Under the pieces are notes generated by a model. It searched no databases, was not told the origin of the DNA, and saw only the letters and a program-made list of their open reading frames with translations. Positions 9,220-17,917 of a DNA stretch of 64,000 nucleotides are shown one piece after another. Within the stretch, counting starts at the first letter, position 1. Each line of letters begins with the position of its first letter. Origin of the DNA: an uncultured Tolumonas sp. (GTDB lineage: Bacteria; Pseudomonadota; Gammaproteobacteria; Enterobacterales; Aeromonadaceae); contig NZ_OY782757.1 of NCBI RefSeq assembly GCF_963678185.1, forward strand, positions 3,483,501-3,547,500, read 5' to 3'. The position numbers were made by a program, and so were the translations under genes.

Positions 9220-9702
9220 ATGCCGTCTTTTGACATTGTATCTGAAGTCGCGATGAACGAAGTTCAGAACGCAGTAGAAAACGCGAATCGCGAATTGCAG
9301 ACCCGTTTTGATTTTCGTGGTGTTGAGGCCTCCTTTGAGCTGAACAAAGAAGAGATCAAAATGGCTGCCGACGCTGATTTCCAGCTCAAACAGATGATCG
9401 AAATCCTGCGTGATAAAATTGTGAAACGTGGTATGGATGTCAGCTGTCTGGATATCGGCGAGATCGAACATTCTGGCCGCCGTTATTTTCAGGTCATCAA
9501 ACTGAAACAGGGTATCGAAACGGATGTGGCGAAAAAGCTCATCAAGATCATCAAAGATGCCAAGATCAAAGTGCAGACCGCGATCCAGGGTGATGAAATT
9601 CGCGTGACTGGCAAAAAACGTGACGATCTGCAGGAAGCGATGGCGCTGGTGCGTCAGGCGGAGTTGGGGCAATCGTTCCAGTTTACCAATTTCCGTGACT
9701 AA
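9220..9702 (+). CDS. yajQ: YajQ-family nucleotide-binding protein
   Basis: This 160-residue cytosolic protein matches the YajQ (DUF520/UPF0234) family in length and sequence: [21 protein letters not shown], and the C-terminal [17 protein letters not shown]. YajQ has two RNP-like folds. It binds nucleotides and nucleic acid, and in Xanthomonas a homologue was reported to bind cyclic di-GMP. That is of interest here because two diguanylate cyclase genes are in the window, but no link is shown. GAGGAG lies 8 bases before the ATG. A terminator follows. Confidence 0.93.
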   Translation: MPSFDIVSEVAMNEVQNAVENANRELQTRFDFRGVEASFELNKEEIKMAADADFQLKQMIEILRDKIVKRGMDVSCLDIGEIEHSGRRYFQVIKLKQGIETDVAKKLIKIIKDAKIKVQTAIQGDEIRVTGKKRDDLQEAMALVRQAELGQSFQFTNFRD

Positions 9703-9722
9703 CCTGCGTTAGCGCTGTGTCT

Positions 9723-9762
9723 GGCCTCCCGAGCGCATCTGCCTCCGGAGGCTTTATTTTTT
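9723..9762 (+). terminator. terminator after yajQ
   Basis: GCCTCC (9724-9729 and again 9741-9746) can pair with GGAGGC (9747-9752), followed by TTTATTTTTT. It lies between the yajQ stop and the ampG-type gene. Confidence 0.65.
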
Positions 9763-9771
9763 GGAGTTGTC

Positions 9772-11010
9772 ATGCCGCAAAAGCACTGGTATCAACAGCT
9801 GTTTACCCGCCGGATGCTGATCTGTGTTTTCACCGGGTTCAGCTCAGGTTTGCCGCTTTATCTGTTACTCAATTTGGTACCGGCCTGGCTGAAAACGGAA
9901 CAGATTGATTTGAAATCGATCGGGTTGTTATCGCTGGTGCAATTTCCTTATACCTGGAAATTTATCTGGTCACCGCTGATCGATCGTTATCCCATTTTTA
10001 ATTTAGGGCGTCGCCGTGGCTGGATGCTGTTATCACAACTGGCGTTGATTATCGCCATTGCTTCACTGGGCTTTTTCTCGCCACAAACCTCACTGTGGAC
10101 GATTGCGTATCTGGCCTTTGGCGTCGCCTTTTTTAGTGCCAGTCAGGATATTGTGCTGGATGCCTACCGCCGAGAGATCTTATCAGATCACGAGCTGGGG
10201 TTAGGCAATTCGGTGCATGTGAATGCCTACCGGATTGCGGGTTTAGTGCCGGGTTCGTTATCGTTGATTCTGGCTGATCATCTGCCATGGCATTGGGTGT
10301 TCCCGATCACCGCCTTGTTTATGTTACCGGGCCTGATGCTGACATTAATGTGCAAAGAGCCGGCCTCGTCGCTGGTGCCGCGAACCTTGCGGGAAGCAGT
10401 GATTGAACCATTCCATGAGTTTATTCAGCGCCAAGGTGTGCAGAATGCACTGCTCATTCTGGCATTTATTTTCCTGTATAAACTGGGTGATAGCATGGCG
10501 ACATCGCTGGCAACGCCGTTTTATCAAGACATCGGTTTCAGCAAAACCGAGATTGGTCTGATCGCCAAACATGCGGGGCTTTGGCCGAGTGTGATCGGCG
10601 GCATGCTGGGCGGGATCTGGATGTTGCAGCTTGGCATCAACCGCGCACTTTGGTTGTTTGGTATTGTGCAGATCTTGGCGATTTTCGGCTTTTATTGGCT
10701 GGCTGGTGTCGGTCACGATCGTGTGGCACTGGGTTTTGCGATTGGTTTTGAAGCGTTTGGGGTTGGAATCGGTACTGCCGCTTTTATTGCTTTCATTGCC
10801 CGCACTACAGACCCACGTTATACCGCCACCCAGTTTGCGTTATTTACCAGTCTGGCCGCCGTACCGCGCACTTTCTTTAATGCCAGCACGGGTTGGTTGG
10901 TCGAATCCATGGGCTGGCAAAACTTCTTTCTGCTTTGTGCCTTATTGGCGGTTCCTGGCATGTTGTTGTTATTTAAAGTTGCACCGTGGCAAAGCGAAAA
11001 AGCAGAGTAA
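9772..11010 (+). CDS. ampG: AmpG-type muropeptide permease (MFS)
   Basis: This 412-residue major facilitator protein has roughly 12 hydrophobic segments. It resembles E. coli AmpG throughout: FSSGLPLYLLL at the start, IDLKSIGLLSLV, FIWSPLIDRYP, GRRRGW, SASQDIVLDAYRREIL, LYKLGDSMATSL and ATQFALFTSLAAVPR. AmpG carries GlcNAc-anhydroMurNAc peptides inward for cell-wall recycling, and in ampC-bearing species controls beta-lactamase induction. It lacks the C-terminal two-helix extension of E. coli AmpG (491 residues). GGAG precedes the ATG by 5 bases. It lies near yajG and bolA, as in E. coli. A paralogous function cannot be ruled out. Confidence 0.8.
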   Translation: MPQKHWYQQLFTRRMLICVFTGFSSGLPLYLLLNLVPAWLKTEQIDLKSIGLLSLVQFPYTWKFIWSPLIDRYPIFNLGRRRGWMLLSQLALIIAIASLGFFSPQTSLWTIAYLAFGVAFFSASQDIVLDAYRREILSDHELGLGNSVHVNAYRIAGLVPGSLSLILADHLPWHWVFPITALFMLPGLMLTLMCKEPASSLVPRTLREAVIEPFHEFIQRQGVQNALLILAFIFLYKLGDSMATSLATPFYQDIGFSKTEIGLIAKHAGLWPSVIGGMLGGIWMLQLGINRALWLFGIVQILAIFGFYWLAGVGHDRVALGFAIGFEAFGVGIGTAAFIAFIARTTDPRYTATQFALFTSLAAVPRTFFNASTGWLVESMGWQNFFLLCALLAVPGMLLLFKVAPWQSEKAE

Positions 11011-11011
11011 T

Positions 11012-11048
11012 AAAAAACCGGCAGGGTTCGCCTAGCCGGTTTTTTTTA
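11012..11048. terminator. bidirectional terminator between ampG and ppiA
   Basis: AACCGGC / GCCGGTT stem (11017-11023 with 11035-11041), flanked by A-run and T-run, sits between two convergent genes and can serve both. Confidence 0.8.
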
Positions 11049-11067
11049 ATGCGATTACATGCAGAAT

Positions 11068-11622
11068 TTAGTCTAACCGCGTGACCTTGGTGATCACAAT
11101 CGGGTTAGTCGGTACATCACTGGCCCGTAATTTTGGATCAACACTGGTTGGTTCATCCGCAATTTTTTCCAGCACATCTAAACCGGATACGACGGAACCA
11201 AACACGGTGTAACCGGGTTGTACGTTCGCGTCCAACGAGGTGTTGTCGTTCAGATTAAAATAGAACTGGCGCGTGGCACTATTCGGATCACTCATGCGTG
11301 CCATCGCTAACGTACCGCGACGGTTAGACAATCCATTGCTGGATTCATTTTCTACCGGAGAGTGCGTTGGCAGCGGGTCAAAACCAGCCGTATAACCGCC
11401 GGCTTGTGCGACAAACCCGGGGATCACGCGATGGAACAGCGAATTGTTATAGCTACCGTCGTCGACATAACTTAAAAAGTTAGCCACCGTTTTCGGTGCT
11501 TTTTCTGCTTCCAATTCGACAACAATTTTGCCGAGGTTGGTTTGCATTTCTACACGCGGGCCGCTGGCCCAGACTAAACCGGGTAATAAGGCTAGCAGCG
11601 CTAATTTACGCAACTTCATCAT
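11068..11622 (-). CDS. ppiA: periplasmic peptidyl-prolyl cis-trans isomerase A (cyclophilin)
   Basis: This 184-residue cyclophilin has a signal peptide (MMKLRKLALLALLPGLVWA, cut after VWA) and therefore acts in the periplasm. Cyclophilin landmarks are FHRVIPGFVAQAGG (catalytic arginine), GTLAMARMSDPNSATRQFYF and the NTSLD turn. It speeds proline isomerisation during folding of exported proteins. The ATG overlaps the yajG stop by one base (TAATG), so translation is coupled to yajG. A second ATG follows immediately and could be used instead. Confidence 0.92.
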   Translation of the reverse strand: MMKLRKLALLALLPGLVWASGPRVEMQTNLGKIVVELEAEKAPKTVANFLSYVDDGSYNNSLFHRVIPGFVAQAGGYTAGFDPLPTHSPVENESSNGLSNRRGTLAMARMSDPNSATRQFYFNLNDNTSLDANVQPGYTVFGSVVSGLDVLEKIADEPTSVDPKLRASDVPTNPIVITKVTRLD

Positions 11623-12194
11623 TAAAATTGACCTTTGATGGCACCACGGATCTGATTATCAGACAGCGCCTGAGCCATGATTTCAGACAGCTGTTCATTC
11701 AGCAGCACTTCCAGATCATGAATATCCGGACGAGTTATGCTGTCCTGTGAAGAAGCACGGTTATATTCTTTGGTCAGAACATTACCGTTGTTGGATACAG
11801 TCAGTTTAATGCGGCTTTTCGCATTGGCATTAAACATCACACCCGGTTTGGTCAATGTCGCCTGTAACTCCTCAACGACGACACCGATATTGATATTGGA
11901 TTGGCTGCCACGAGCCAAACCTTGTTGCTGGAAACCATCTTGCAGACGCTCTGCCAGCATAACATGTGGTGATACCTGGTTCGGGATCAAGGTCACAGGA
12001 GTATCAGGCAGAGCGATTTTAATGATCTGGCTGCCCGCACGCTCATCCTGACCATTCACTGAAACATCAACACCTGGCTGATAGAGCCCATCCAGCTGAT
12101 CATCGACGACTGGGTTCAGATTAGCTTTTTGTGGCCAAGAAGCGGCACAACCAACAAACAGCAGCACGCTGAGGAGTAACATTAACTTTTTCAT
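11622..12194 (-). CDS. yajG: YajG-family lipoprotein
   Basis: This 190-residue protein has a lipoprotein signal peptide ending in the lipobox VGCA (cysteine 16). The rest is an exported domain with the YajG-family pattern, in which a conserved C-terminal segment (DIHDLEVLLNEQLSEIMAQAL) matches the E. coli family member. Its function is unknown in E. coli as well. In E. coli yajG lies between ampG and bolA; here it lies in the same region and is coupled to ppiA. The upstream gene rlmG ends 8 bases before its start, so the minus-strand order rlmG-yajG-ppiA is probably one transcript. Confidence 0.82.
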   Translation of the reverse strand: MKKLMLLLSVLLFVGCAASWPQKANLNPVVDDQLDGLYQPGVDVSVNGQDERAGSQIIKIALPDTPVTLIPNQVSPHVMLAERLQDGFQQQGLARGSQSNINIGVVVEELQATLTKPGVMFNANAKSRIKLTVSNNGNVLTKEYNRASSQDSITRPDIHDLEVLLNEQLSEIMAQALSDNQIRGAIKGQF

Positions 12195-12202
12195 GGAGGC
12201 TC

Positions 12203-13339
12203 CTATCGATTTATTGAGCGTAAAATAACAAATTTACTGTTGCTGGCAATACATTCTGCGCCACCAAAGAGACGTTTTAATTTGATGTGATAATCCAAAT
12301 GTCGGTTACCGACGATCCACAGTTCACCACCGCGTTTCAGACAACGTTTGGCATCGCGAAACATTTGCCAAGCAATGTCATCAGTGATGGTTTGCAGTTG
12401 ATGAAATGGCGGATTACAAATAATGACATCAAGGCTGTTGCTGTCGATGCCATTTAGCGAATGACCAACCTGAAAGCGGCTACGCACCAGATCTTGCGGG
12501 CGATTTTTTTCGACGTTGAGTTGGCTCGATGCTACCGCCATATACGACTCATCGAGGAATAACAGTTCGGCTTCTGGGTTATATTCCAGCGCCATTAAAC
12601 CCAGCACGCCGTTACCGCAACCTAAATCAGCAATCAGGCCACGCTTTTGGCGAGGCAGATTTTCCAGCAGGAAACGTGCACCAATATCCAGACTAGCACG
12701 GGCGAAGACATTGGCATGGTTGGCGATCTGATAGTCAGTATTATCCAGCGGCCAGACGGTTGGATAAGGGTTAGCCATAACAGGGCGATCTTCCACTTGT
12801 GTGTAGATCAAGCGGGCTTTTTTCCATGCCAACGAGGTTTTTGTGCTGCCCAGGATCTGTTCAAACAACGTCAGCGTCGAGTTATGGATCTCTTTCACTT
12901 TACCTGCGGCAATGATGCGGGTTTCAGCTGTCACTACCTCACGCAGACGTAGTAGCTGATATTCCAGCATTGCCAGTGTCTTTGGTACTTTGATCAGCAC
13001 CAGTGATGGTGCTGTCGGTAACGGCGCTAGCGCATCTTGCAGGTGTAGTGGCAGTTCTTCCAACTCATTGGTTTGCCAGTTACGGCGCGTGGCTTCCTGA
13101 CTTAACAGTGAATCGCTGATCGCAATCGGCTCATAATGCGCCAGCCCGCAGGTGAGTGCGCCAAAGCTATCATTTAAAATCAGGATCGGACCTTGGCTGG
13201 CGGCGCTTTGCAGTTGTTCTGCGGTGAGTTCCCGCAGCAGATATTCATCGGCAGCGTCCCATGCTTGCAGATTGGGATCATTGGTAGAAGGGTAGCGGTG
13301 CAGCGTTAGCTCACTCGTTTCCAGGGTCAACAGGTTCAT
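12203..13339 (-). CDS. rlmG: 23S rRNA (guanine-1835-N2) methyltransferase RlmG
   Basis: This 378-residue protein equals E. coli RlmG in length. It is a duplicated Rossmann methyltransferase in which only the C-terminal half keeps the SAM site: DLGCGNGVLGL and the catalytic NPPFHQ. The N-terminal half keeps QAWDAADEYLL, GPILILNDSFGAL and LIKVPKTLA, which match the family. It places N2-methylguanosine at position 1835 of 23S rRNA. Its start overlaps the 5' region of the divergent AlkB-like gene, and it heads the run rlmG-yajG-ppiA. Confidence 0.93.
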   Translation of the reverse strand: MNLLTLETSELTLHRYPSTNDPNLQAWDAADEYLLRELTAEQLQSAASQGPILILNDSFGALTCGLAHYEPIAISDSLLSQEATRRNWQTNELEELPLHLQDALAPLPTAPSLVLIKVPKTLAMLEYQLLRLREVVTAETRIIAAGKVKEIHNSTLTLFEQILGSTKTSLAWKKARLIYTQVEDRPVMANPYPTVWPLDNTDYQIANHANVFARASLDIGARFLLENLPRQKRGLIADLGCGNGVLGLMALEYNPEAELLFLDESYMAVASSQLNVEKNRPQDLVRSRFQVGHSLNGIDSNSLDVIICNPPFHQLQTITDDIAWQMFRDAKRCLKRGGELWIVGNRHLDYHIKLKRLFGGAECIASNSKFVILRSINR

Positions 13340-13412
13340 GCCGTTTCCATCTCATAATAATGTGGCTATTCTACCTGTCATCCTCGTTCAGACCAATGCA
13401 CCGGAGCAGAAA

Positions 13413-13997
13413 ATGCCACTAGAACGTCAGTTACTTACCGATGCGGAGTTGTGGTGGCAGGCCGATTTTTTACCGACACCGGTTGCGCAGCATTGGTATG
13501 CGTTATTACAGCAACAAGTTAACTGGCAACAATTACCGATCCGGATGTTTGGTCGGGTGCTGTTACAGCCACGATTGCTGTGTTGGTATGGCGATGCCAG
13601 TTACACCTACTCCAAATTGACGCTCCCGGCCACGCCCTGGCCGGCCTGGTTCATTCCCTTAAAGCAGCAAGTGGAACAGGCTGTTGGTGCCAGTTTCAAC
13701 GGTGTATTACTCAATTATTATCGTGACGGACAAGATTCGATGGGCTGGCACAGCGATGATGAACCAGAGCTGGGGCATGACCCGCTGATTGCATCGCTCA
13801 GTTTGGGGGCCGCACGGCGATTTACGCTGAAACATAAACAGCAACCATTGAAACACGAATTATTGTTAACCGAGGGTAGTTTATTGGTGATGGCGGGACA
13901 CATGCAGCATCATTGGCTGCATGCGTTACCAAAAATGGCGCGCGTTCAGGATGGGCGGATCAACCTGACGTTCCGTCAGATTATTTCTGGTGCATAG
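13413..13997 (+). CDS. AlkB-like 2-oxoglutarate/Fe(II)-dependent dioxygenase
   Basis: This 194-residue protein has the AlkB iron site: H113-x-D115 in WHSDDEPELG, distal H170 in WLHALPK, and the 2-oxoglutarate-binding arginines in R182-INLTF-R188. The NYYRDGQDSMGWHSD segment resembles the ALKBH2/3-like bacterial group more than classical E. coli AlkB. By family it should remove methyl groups from alkylated DNA or RNA bases oxidatively. The frame is open from 13338, but GGAG lies 7-8 bases before the ATG at 13413, and an earlier start would add a non-conserved tail overlapping rlmG. The last 22 bases overlap the convergent TPR gene. Confidence 0.85.
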   Translation: MPLERQLLTDAELWWQADFLPTPVAQHWYALLQQQVNWQQLPIRMFGRVLLQPRLLCWYGDASYTYSKLTLPATPWPAWFIPLKQQVEQAVGASFNGVLLNYYRDGQDSMGWHSDDEPELGHDPLIASLSLGAARRFTLKHKQQPLKHELLLTEGSLLVMAGHMQHHWLHALPKMARVQDGRINLTFRQIISGA

Positions 13998-16159
13998 CGT
14001 TGCACCAAGGCCTGACTGACTTCATTAATGACACTTTGCCAGTCGCCCAGCACTGGCTGGCGAAATAAACGTGCTGAGTGATACCAGGGCGAGTCAGCCC
14101 GCTCGGTCAACCAGCGCCAATCATTGTTATAGGCCAGCAATATCCACACGGTTTTGCCCATCGCTCCAGCCAGATGCGCCACTGCCGTATCCACCGTGAT
14201 CACGAGATCCAACCCCGCAATAATGGCTGCCGTGGCTGTAAAATCACTCGGTGTTGCATCAGGAAAGTGAACATTAGCGGCGGCGATGGTTTGTCTGACA
14301 TGCTCCGGCAGCGGTTGCTGCAGGCAAATATAATCAGCTGGCAGCACCGATAATAATGGCTGAAACGTCGCTAAGGGTATAGAGCGAGCACGATCGTTGT
14401 GATGTTTGGCATTGCCAGCCCAGACAAAACCTATTTGCGGGTTCTTGCTGTTGGCTACTCGTTTAGTGGGAATAGTTAAATAACCTGCTGCAGCGGGAAT
14501 TGATGTCAGCGTTGTGGCAAACGCCAGTGGCAGACTCATTAATGAACATTGCCAGTCATGCGCGGGCAGGTTATCTCCACGTACAATAATTTGTTCAATG
14601 CCAGGTAATTCACTTAGCAGACGATGTAATACTTCTGGCGCTTCAAAAATAACGCGAACTCCACGCTTGGCGACGAGAGTGACGTAACGACAAAATTGGA
14701 TGGTATCGCCGTAACCTTGTTCTGCATGCAATAAAATCGTTTGTCCGGGTAAAAACGCTTCTCCGCGCCATTGTGGTTTTTGCCACTGCCGTTGTTTTGC
14801 GTTTTCACTGAGCCAGTTTTTTCGCCATTCATATAATTGCCAGCCCAGTAACATGTGCCCTTGTATTAAATGACAATGCGCCTGATTCCAGTAGGTTTCT
14901 GACAGGTTAGGATCTAACTCCCGGGCGCGTTTAAAATCTGCTTGCGCATCATCAAATTGACGTAACTCATATAACATCATGCCGTGTGTATTCAGTGCAC
15001 TGGCAAAGTGAGGGCGCAATTGAATTGCCCGCCATAAGCAGCTGAGTGCCAACCAGTGACGTTGCATATCACGTAAGACAATCGCACAGTCGTGCCATAA
15101 TTCAGCGCTATTGGGTGATAGCATCAGCGCACGGCGATAACAGCCTAAGGCATTATTTAATCGGCGTTGTTTCAGCAATACACCCGCTAGCCCATGCCAA
15201 GCGTTAATGTGATGGGGTTGTTCATGCGTGAGTTGCTGATAACGTTGCCGTGCTTGTTCCCATAAGCCGCATTTTTCCAAACTGACAGCGAAATTAAACA
15301 GCGCATCAGTGTGCCGCAGATGTTTTTTGAGGGCTTGCTGATAATAGTGCTGTGCCTCTTTATGTTGTTTTAAATCATCGAGGATCACGCCGCAGTTATT
15401 ATCAGCATCGGCATTGTTGGGCTCCATGTCGGCGACTTGGTGATAGCACTGGAATGCATCTTTATAGCGATGCAGTTGTCGTAAAATTGCACCTTGTTCG
15501 GTCAGACAATCGGTACAATTCGGGGATAATTGCAGTGCTTGTTGAATATAATGTAAGGCCTGCTCGTATAACCCAGTTTGTGATAAAGCTTTAGCGGTGA
15601 CGCGCCAACTGATGGCCTCTTGCGGATAATGCTGTAAGAGCTGACCAAACAGATCTAAGGCTTCCGCATTTTTCCCCTGCTCATAAAATAAATTACCGAG
15701 ATTAATCAATGCATCCCGGTGCTCAGGTTTTAATGCTAAAACTTGCTGCCAACATTGTTCGGCTTGTTCCAAACGCTGCAGATGTTGGTATGTCACTCCC
15801 AGATTATTCCAAGCTGCAGACATTGCCGGCTCAATCGCGAGAGCTCGTTCAAAACAAGCTAATGCCGCCAGGTAATCTTCTTTTGCCAACAAAACCAAAC
15901 CGCGGTCAGATAATAGATCGCAATCGTCAGGGGCTAATTCCTGTGCTTGTTGCAACACATACTCTGATTCGGCGTAACGGGTTTGCTGATATAACGAAAT
16001 ACCAAACAGGTGCAGGGCGATGCGGTGGCGAGGATGCTGCTGCAAAATATGGATATAACATTGTTGCGCATCGTCGAGCTGCCCCTGTTCATGCAGCCAT
16101 TGTCCGTGTAACAGGTGTTGTTCTGATGTCGATGGCTGCTGAAGATCGGTTGTAAGCAT
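13976..16159 (-). CDS. TPR-repeat protein with C-terminal glycosyltransferase-like domain
   Basis: This 727-residue protein has about 11-12 tandem tetratricopeptide repeats over residues 15-430 (for example AWNNLGVTYQHLQRLEQAEQ). They are followed by a GT-B/GT9-like domain with LLHAEQGYGDTIQFCRY, IGFVWAGNAKHHNDRARS and DLVITVDTAVAHLAGAMG. The last motif resembles the nucleotide-sugar-binding segment of heptosyltransferase-type enzymes. Such TPR-glycosyltransferase proteins are common and mostly uncharacterised; some relatives act in protein or flagellin glycosylation. There is no signal peptide or membrane segment, so it is cytosolic. It stands alone between the AlkB-like gene and bolA, with no sugar genes nearby. 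Substrate unknown. Confidence 0.8.
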   Translation of the reverse strand: MLTTDLQQPSTSEQHLLHGQWLHEQGQLDDAQQCYIHILQQHPRHRIALHLFGISLYQQTRYAESEYVLQQAQELAPDDCDLLSDRGLVLLAKEDYLAALACFERALAIEPAMSAAWNNLGVTYQHLQRLEQAEQCWQQVLALKPEHRDALINLGNLFYEQGKNAEALDLFGQLLQHYPQEAISWRVTAKALSQTGLYEQALHYIQQALQLSPNCTDCLTEQGAILRQLHRYKDAFQCYHQVADMEPNNADADNNCGVILDDLKQHKEAQHYYQQALKKHLRHTDALFNFAVSLEKCGLWEQARQRYQQLTHEQPHHINAWHGLAGVLLKQRRLNNALGCYRRALMLSPNSAELWHDCAIVLRDMQRHWLALSCLWRAIQLRPHFASALNTHGMMLYELRQFDDAQADFKRARELDPNLSETYWNQAHCHLIQGHMLLGWQLYEWRKNWLSENAKQRQWQKPQWRGEAFLPGQTILLHAEQGYGDTIQFCRYVTLVAKRGVRVIFEAPEVLHRLLSELPGIEQIIVRGDNLPAHDWQCSLMSLPLAFATTLTSIPAAAGYLTIPTKRVANSKNPQIGFVWAGNAKHHNDRARSIPLATFQPLLSVLPADYICLQQPLPEHVRQTIAAANVHFPDATPSDFTATAAIIAGLDLVITVDTAVAHLAGAMGKTVWILLAYNNDWRWLTERADSPWYHSARLFRQPVLGDWQSVINEVSQALVQRYAPEII

Positions 16160-16312
16160 AGTAACTACTGGCTGTGCTGATGGCCGTCATTCGATGGGGA
16201 TAGAATGCGAGACTGGCCTTGATTTGATAGCGCCACTATAACGAGCAACGAATAGCTACAACCAGCCAGTACGGTGAAAAGATTAAAAAATGATCGTTAA
16301 AGATTGTAAGTT

Positions 16313-16329
16313 TTGAGAGCGATTCTCAA
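16313..16329. promoter_or_regulatory. Fur-box-like inverted repeat upstream of bolA/apbE and the TPR gene
   Basis: TTGAGA-GCGAT-TCTCAA is a perfect 6-bp inverted repeat. Read as 7-1-7 (TGAGAGC-G-ATTCTCA) it matches 10 of 14 bases of the Fur consensus TGATAAT-N-ATTATCA. It lies 90 bp upstream of bolA and 154 bp upstream of the divergent TPR gene. Which gene it serves is uncertain. Confidence 0.35.
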
Positions 16330-16358
16330 TAATGGAAATGACCTTATTTGTGATCGGG

Positions 16359-16386
16359 TTGTTTGTCTGGGCTGACACGTTATGCT
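16359..16386 (+). promoter_or_regulatory. candidate bolA promoter
   Basis: TTGTTT (16359-16364), a 16-base spacer and TATGCT (16381-16386) lie 33 bases upstream of the bolA ATG. Hexamers are imperfect, so this is a weak call. Confidence 0.35.
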
Positions 16387-16418
16387 GTGAGTTTGAAAAT
16401 CACGGCGGAGGATAAATT

Positions 16419-16730
16419 ATGTCGATGCAACAGCATATTGAACAAACCTTACAACAAGGGTTGGAACCAACCTGGTTGTCAGTAATCAACGAAAGTCATA
16501 TGCATCGATCTTCCGGGCCGGATGCGGAAAGTCACTTTAAAGTGGTCGTTGTGAGTGCGTTATTTGACGGTGAACGACTGGTTGCCCGTCACCGCCGAGT
16601 GAATACACTGTTGGCGCAGGCTTTGCAAAGTGGGGTGCATGCGTTGGCGTTACATACCTACACGCCGGCAGAGTGGCAAGCACGTGCAGCACTGGCACCC
16701 GATTCGCCAAATTGTGCCGGGCACAAATAA
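16419..16730 (+). CDS. bolA: BolA-family protein
   Basis: This 103-residue protein is of BolA size and pattern: I-x-x-L-x-x-x-L at the N-terminus, a central HRSSGPDAESHFKVVVVS with the conserved Ser-His-Phe, GERLVARHRRVN, and HALALHTYTPAEW. The conserved histidines are the ligands used with monothiol glutaredoxins to hold a [2Fe-2S] cluster. BolA acts in iron-sulfur handling, stress morphology and transcription. GGAGG (about 16407-16411) precedes the ATG. apbE follows by 25 bases, so they are likely cotranscribed. The Fur-like box upstream would fit an iron-linked role. Confidence 0.9.
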   Translation: MSMQQHIEQTLQQGLEPTWLSVINESHMHRSSGPDAESHFKVVVVSALFDGERLVARHRRVNTLLAQALQSGVHALALHTYTPAEWQARAALAPDSPNCAGHK

Positions 16731-16755
16731 TTAATAAACGGCAGGAGAGAGCAGT

Positions 16756-17796
16756 ATGTCGTGGAGTAAACAGAGTGTCGGTTTGTTGATGCTGGCAATG
16801 GTAGCTGGTTGTGATAAGCCGCCAGCTGCGGAGCATCCGATGCTGGAAATTCATGGCCGCACGATGGGCACTTTCTATGGTGTCAAAGTGGTGGGTGATT
16901 TCCCGGGTGGGCAACAGGCGTTGCAAATGCAGGTCGATAGCTTACTGAAACACTATAACGATGAAATCTCCACGTATGATCCGAACTCTTCTTTGTCGAA
17001 GTTTAATCAACAACAAACTACTGCGCCGTTTTCTGTTTCTCAGGATATGGCGGATATCGTGATCAGTGCGGTACGTGTTGGTCAGCGTACGCAGGGTGTA
17101 TTGGATGTCACGGTCGGACCTTTGGTGAATTTATGGGGCTTTGGGCCGGATAAGCGCCCGGTGAAAATACCAACCGATGCGCAAATTGCCACCGCGCGTC
17201 AGCGCGTGGGCATTCAGCGTCTGCATGTCGATGTTAGTGCTGATCATGCGGAACTTCGTAAAGACATTCCCAACATGTATGTGGATCTGTCGACGGTTGG
17301 CGAAGGTTTTGGTGCCGATAAAGTTGCCGACTTTCTGGAGTCACGCGGTGTGCACAATTATCTGGTGGAAATCGCTGGTGCTTCCCGTAGTCGGGGTGTG
17401 AATGCTAAAGGCGAACCGTGGAAGCTGGCGATCCAGAAACCAACCGATGAGTTGGATGAAGTGCAAGCAATCGTCAAACCTGATGGCCGGGCGATCAGCA
17501 CCTCGGGCAGCTATCGTAATTATTATGAACTCAATGGTCAGCGTTATTCACATATCATCGATCCGGCAACAGGGAAACCGATCACGCATCGTCTGGTTTC
17601 AGCCACCGTGATCACGCCAACCGCGCTGGAAGCCGATGGTTTAGATACCGCGCTGATGGTGATGGGACCAGAGAAAGCAATGGCATTTGCCAAGCAACAA
17701 CATCTGGCAATTTATCTGGTAATCAAAACCGATAAAGGCTTTAAAGCGCAATATTCAGAATCCTTTGAACCCTATCTGGTGAAACCGGGTTCCTGA
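16756..17796 (+). CDS. apbE: ApbE, FAD:protein FMN transferase (lipoprotein)
   Basis: This 346-residue ApbE-family protein has a lipoprotein signal peptide with lipobox VAGC (cysteine 19). It shows RTMGTFYGVK, the divalent-metal/FAD segments NLWGFGPDKRP and VDLSTVGEGFGADKVA, and STSGSYRNYYELNG-RYSHIIDP. ApbE attaches FMN to threonine in exported flavoproteins such as Nqr and Rnf subunits. The usual glycine-glycine motif (VGGALNSRG in E. coli) reads IAGASRSRG, a substitution of the first glycine. It follows bolA closely and is preceded by AGGAGAG. Confidence 0.92.
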   Translation: MSWSKQSVGLLMLAMVAGCDKPPAAEHPMLEIHGRTMGTFYGVKVVGDFPGGQQALQMQVDSLLKHYNDEISTYDPNSSLSKFNQQQTTAPFSVSQDMADIVISAVRVGQRTQGVLDVTVGPLVNLWGFGPDKRPVKIPTDAQIATARQRVGIQRLHVDVSADHAELRKDIPNMYVDLSTVGEGFGADKVADFLESRGVHNYLVEIAGASRSRGVNAKGEPWKLAIQKPTDELDEVQAIVKPDGRAISTSGSYRNYYELNGQRYSHIIDPATGKPITHRLVSATVITPTALEADGLDTALMVMGPEKAMAFAKQQHLAIYLVIKTDKGFKAQYSESFEPYLVKPGS

Positions 17797-17917
17797 TTTT
17801 TTATCCGCCTTGTGGCAGCGTTCATATATTTACCGTCTGACAGAAAAAATTAGCTGTTGTCAGGCGGTTATCTCCTTAGGATGTTGATCCTAATTTTTAA
17901 TGTTATGGGTAACAATT

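Noticed and set aside
9133..9672. Minus-strand open frame of 179 codons opposite yajQ
   Set aside because: Mirror of a conserved gene; residues rich in F, H and D as expected from antisense reading. No ribosome-binding site or motif.
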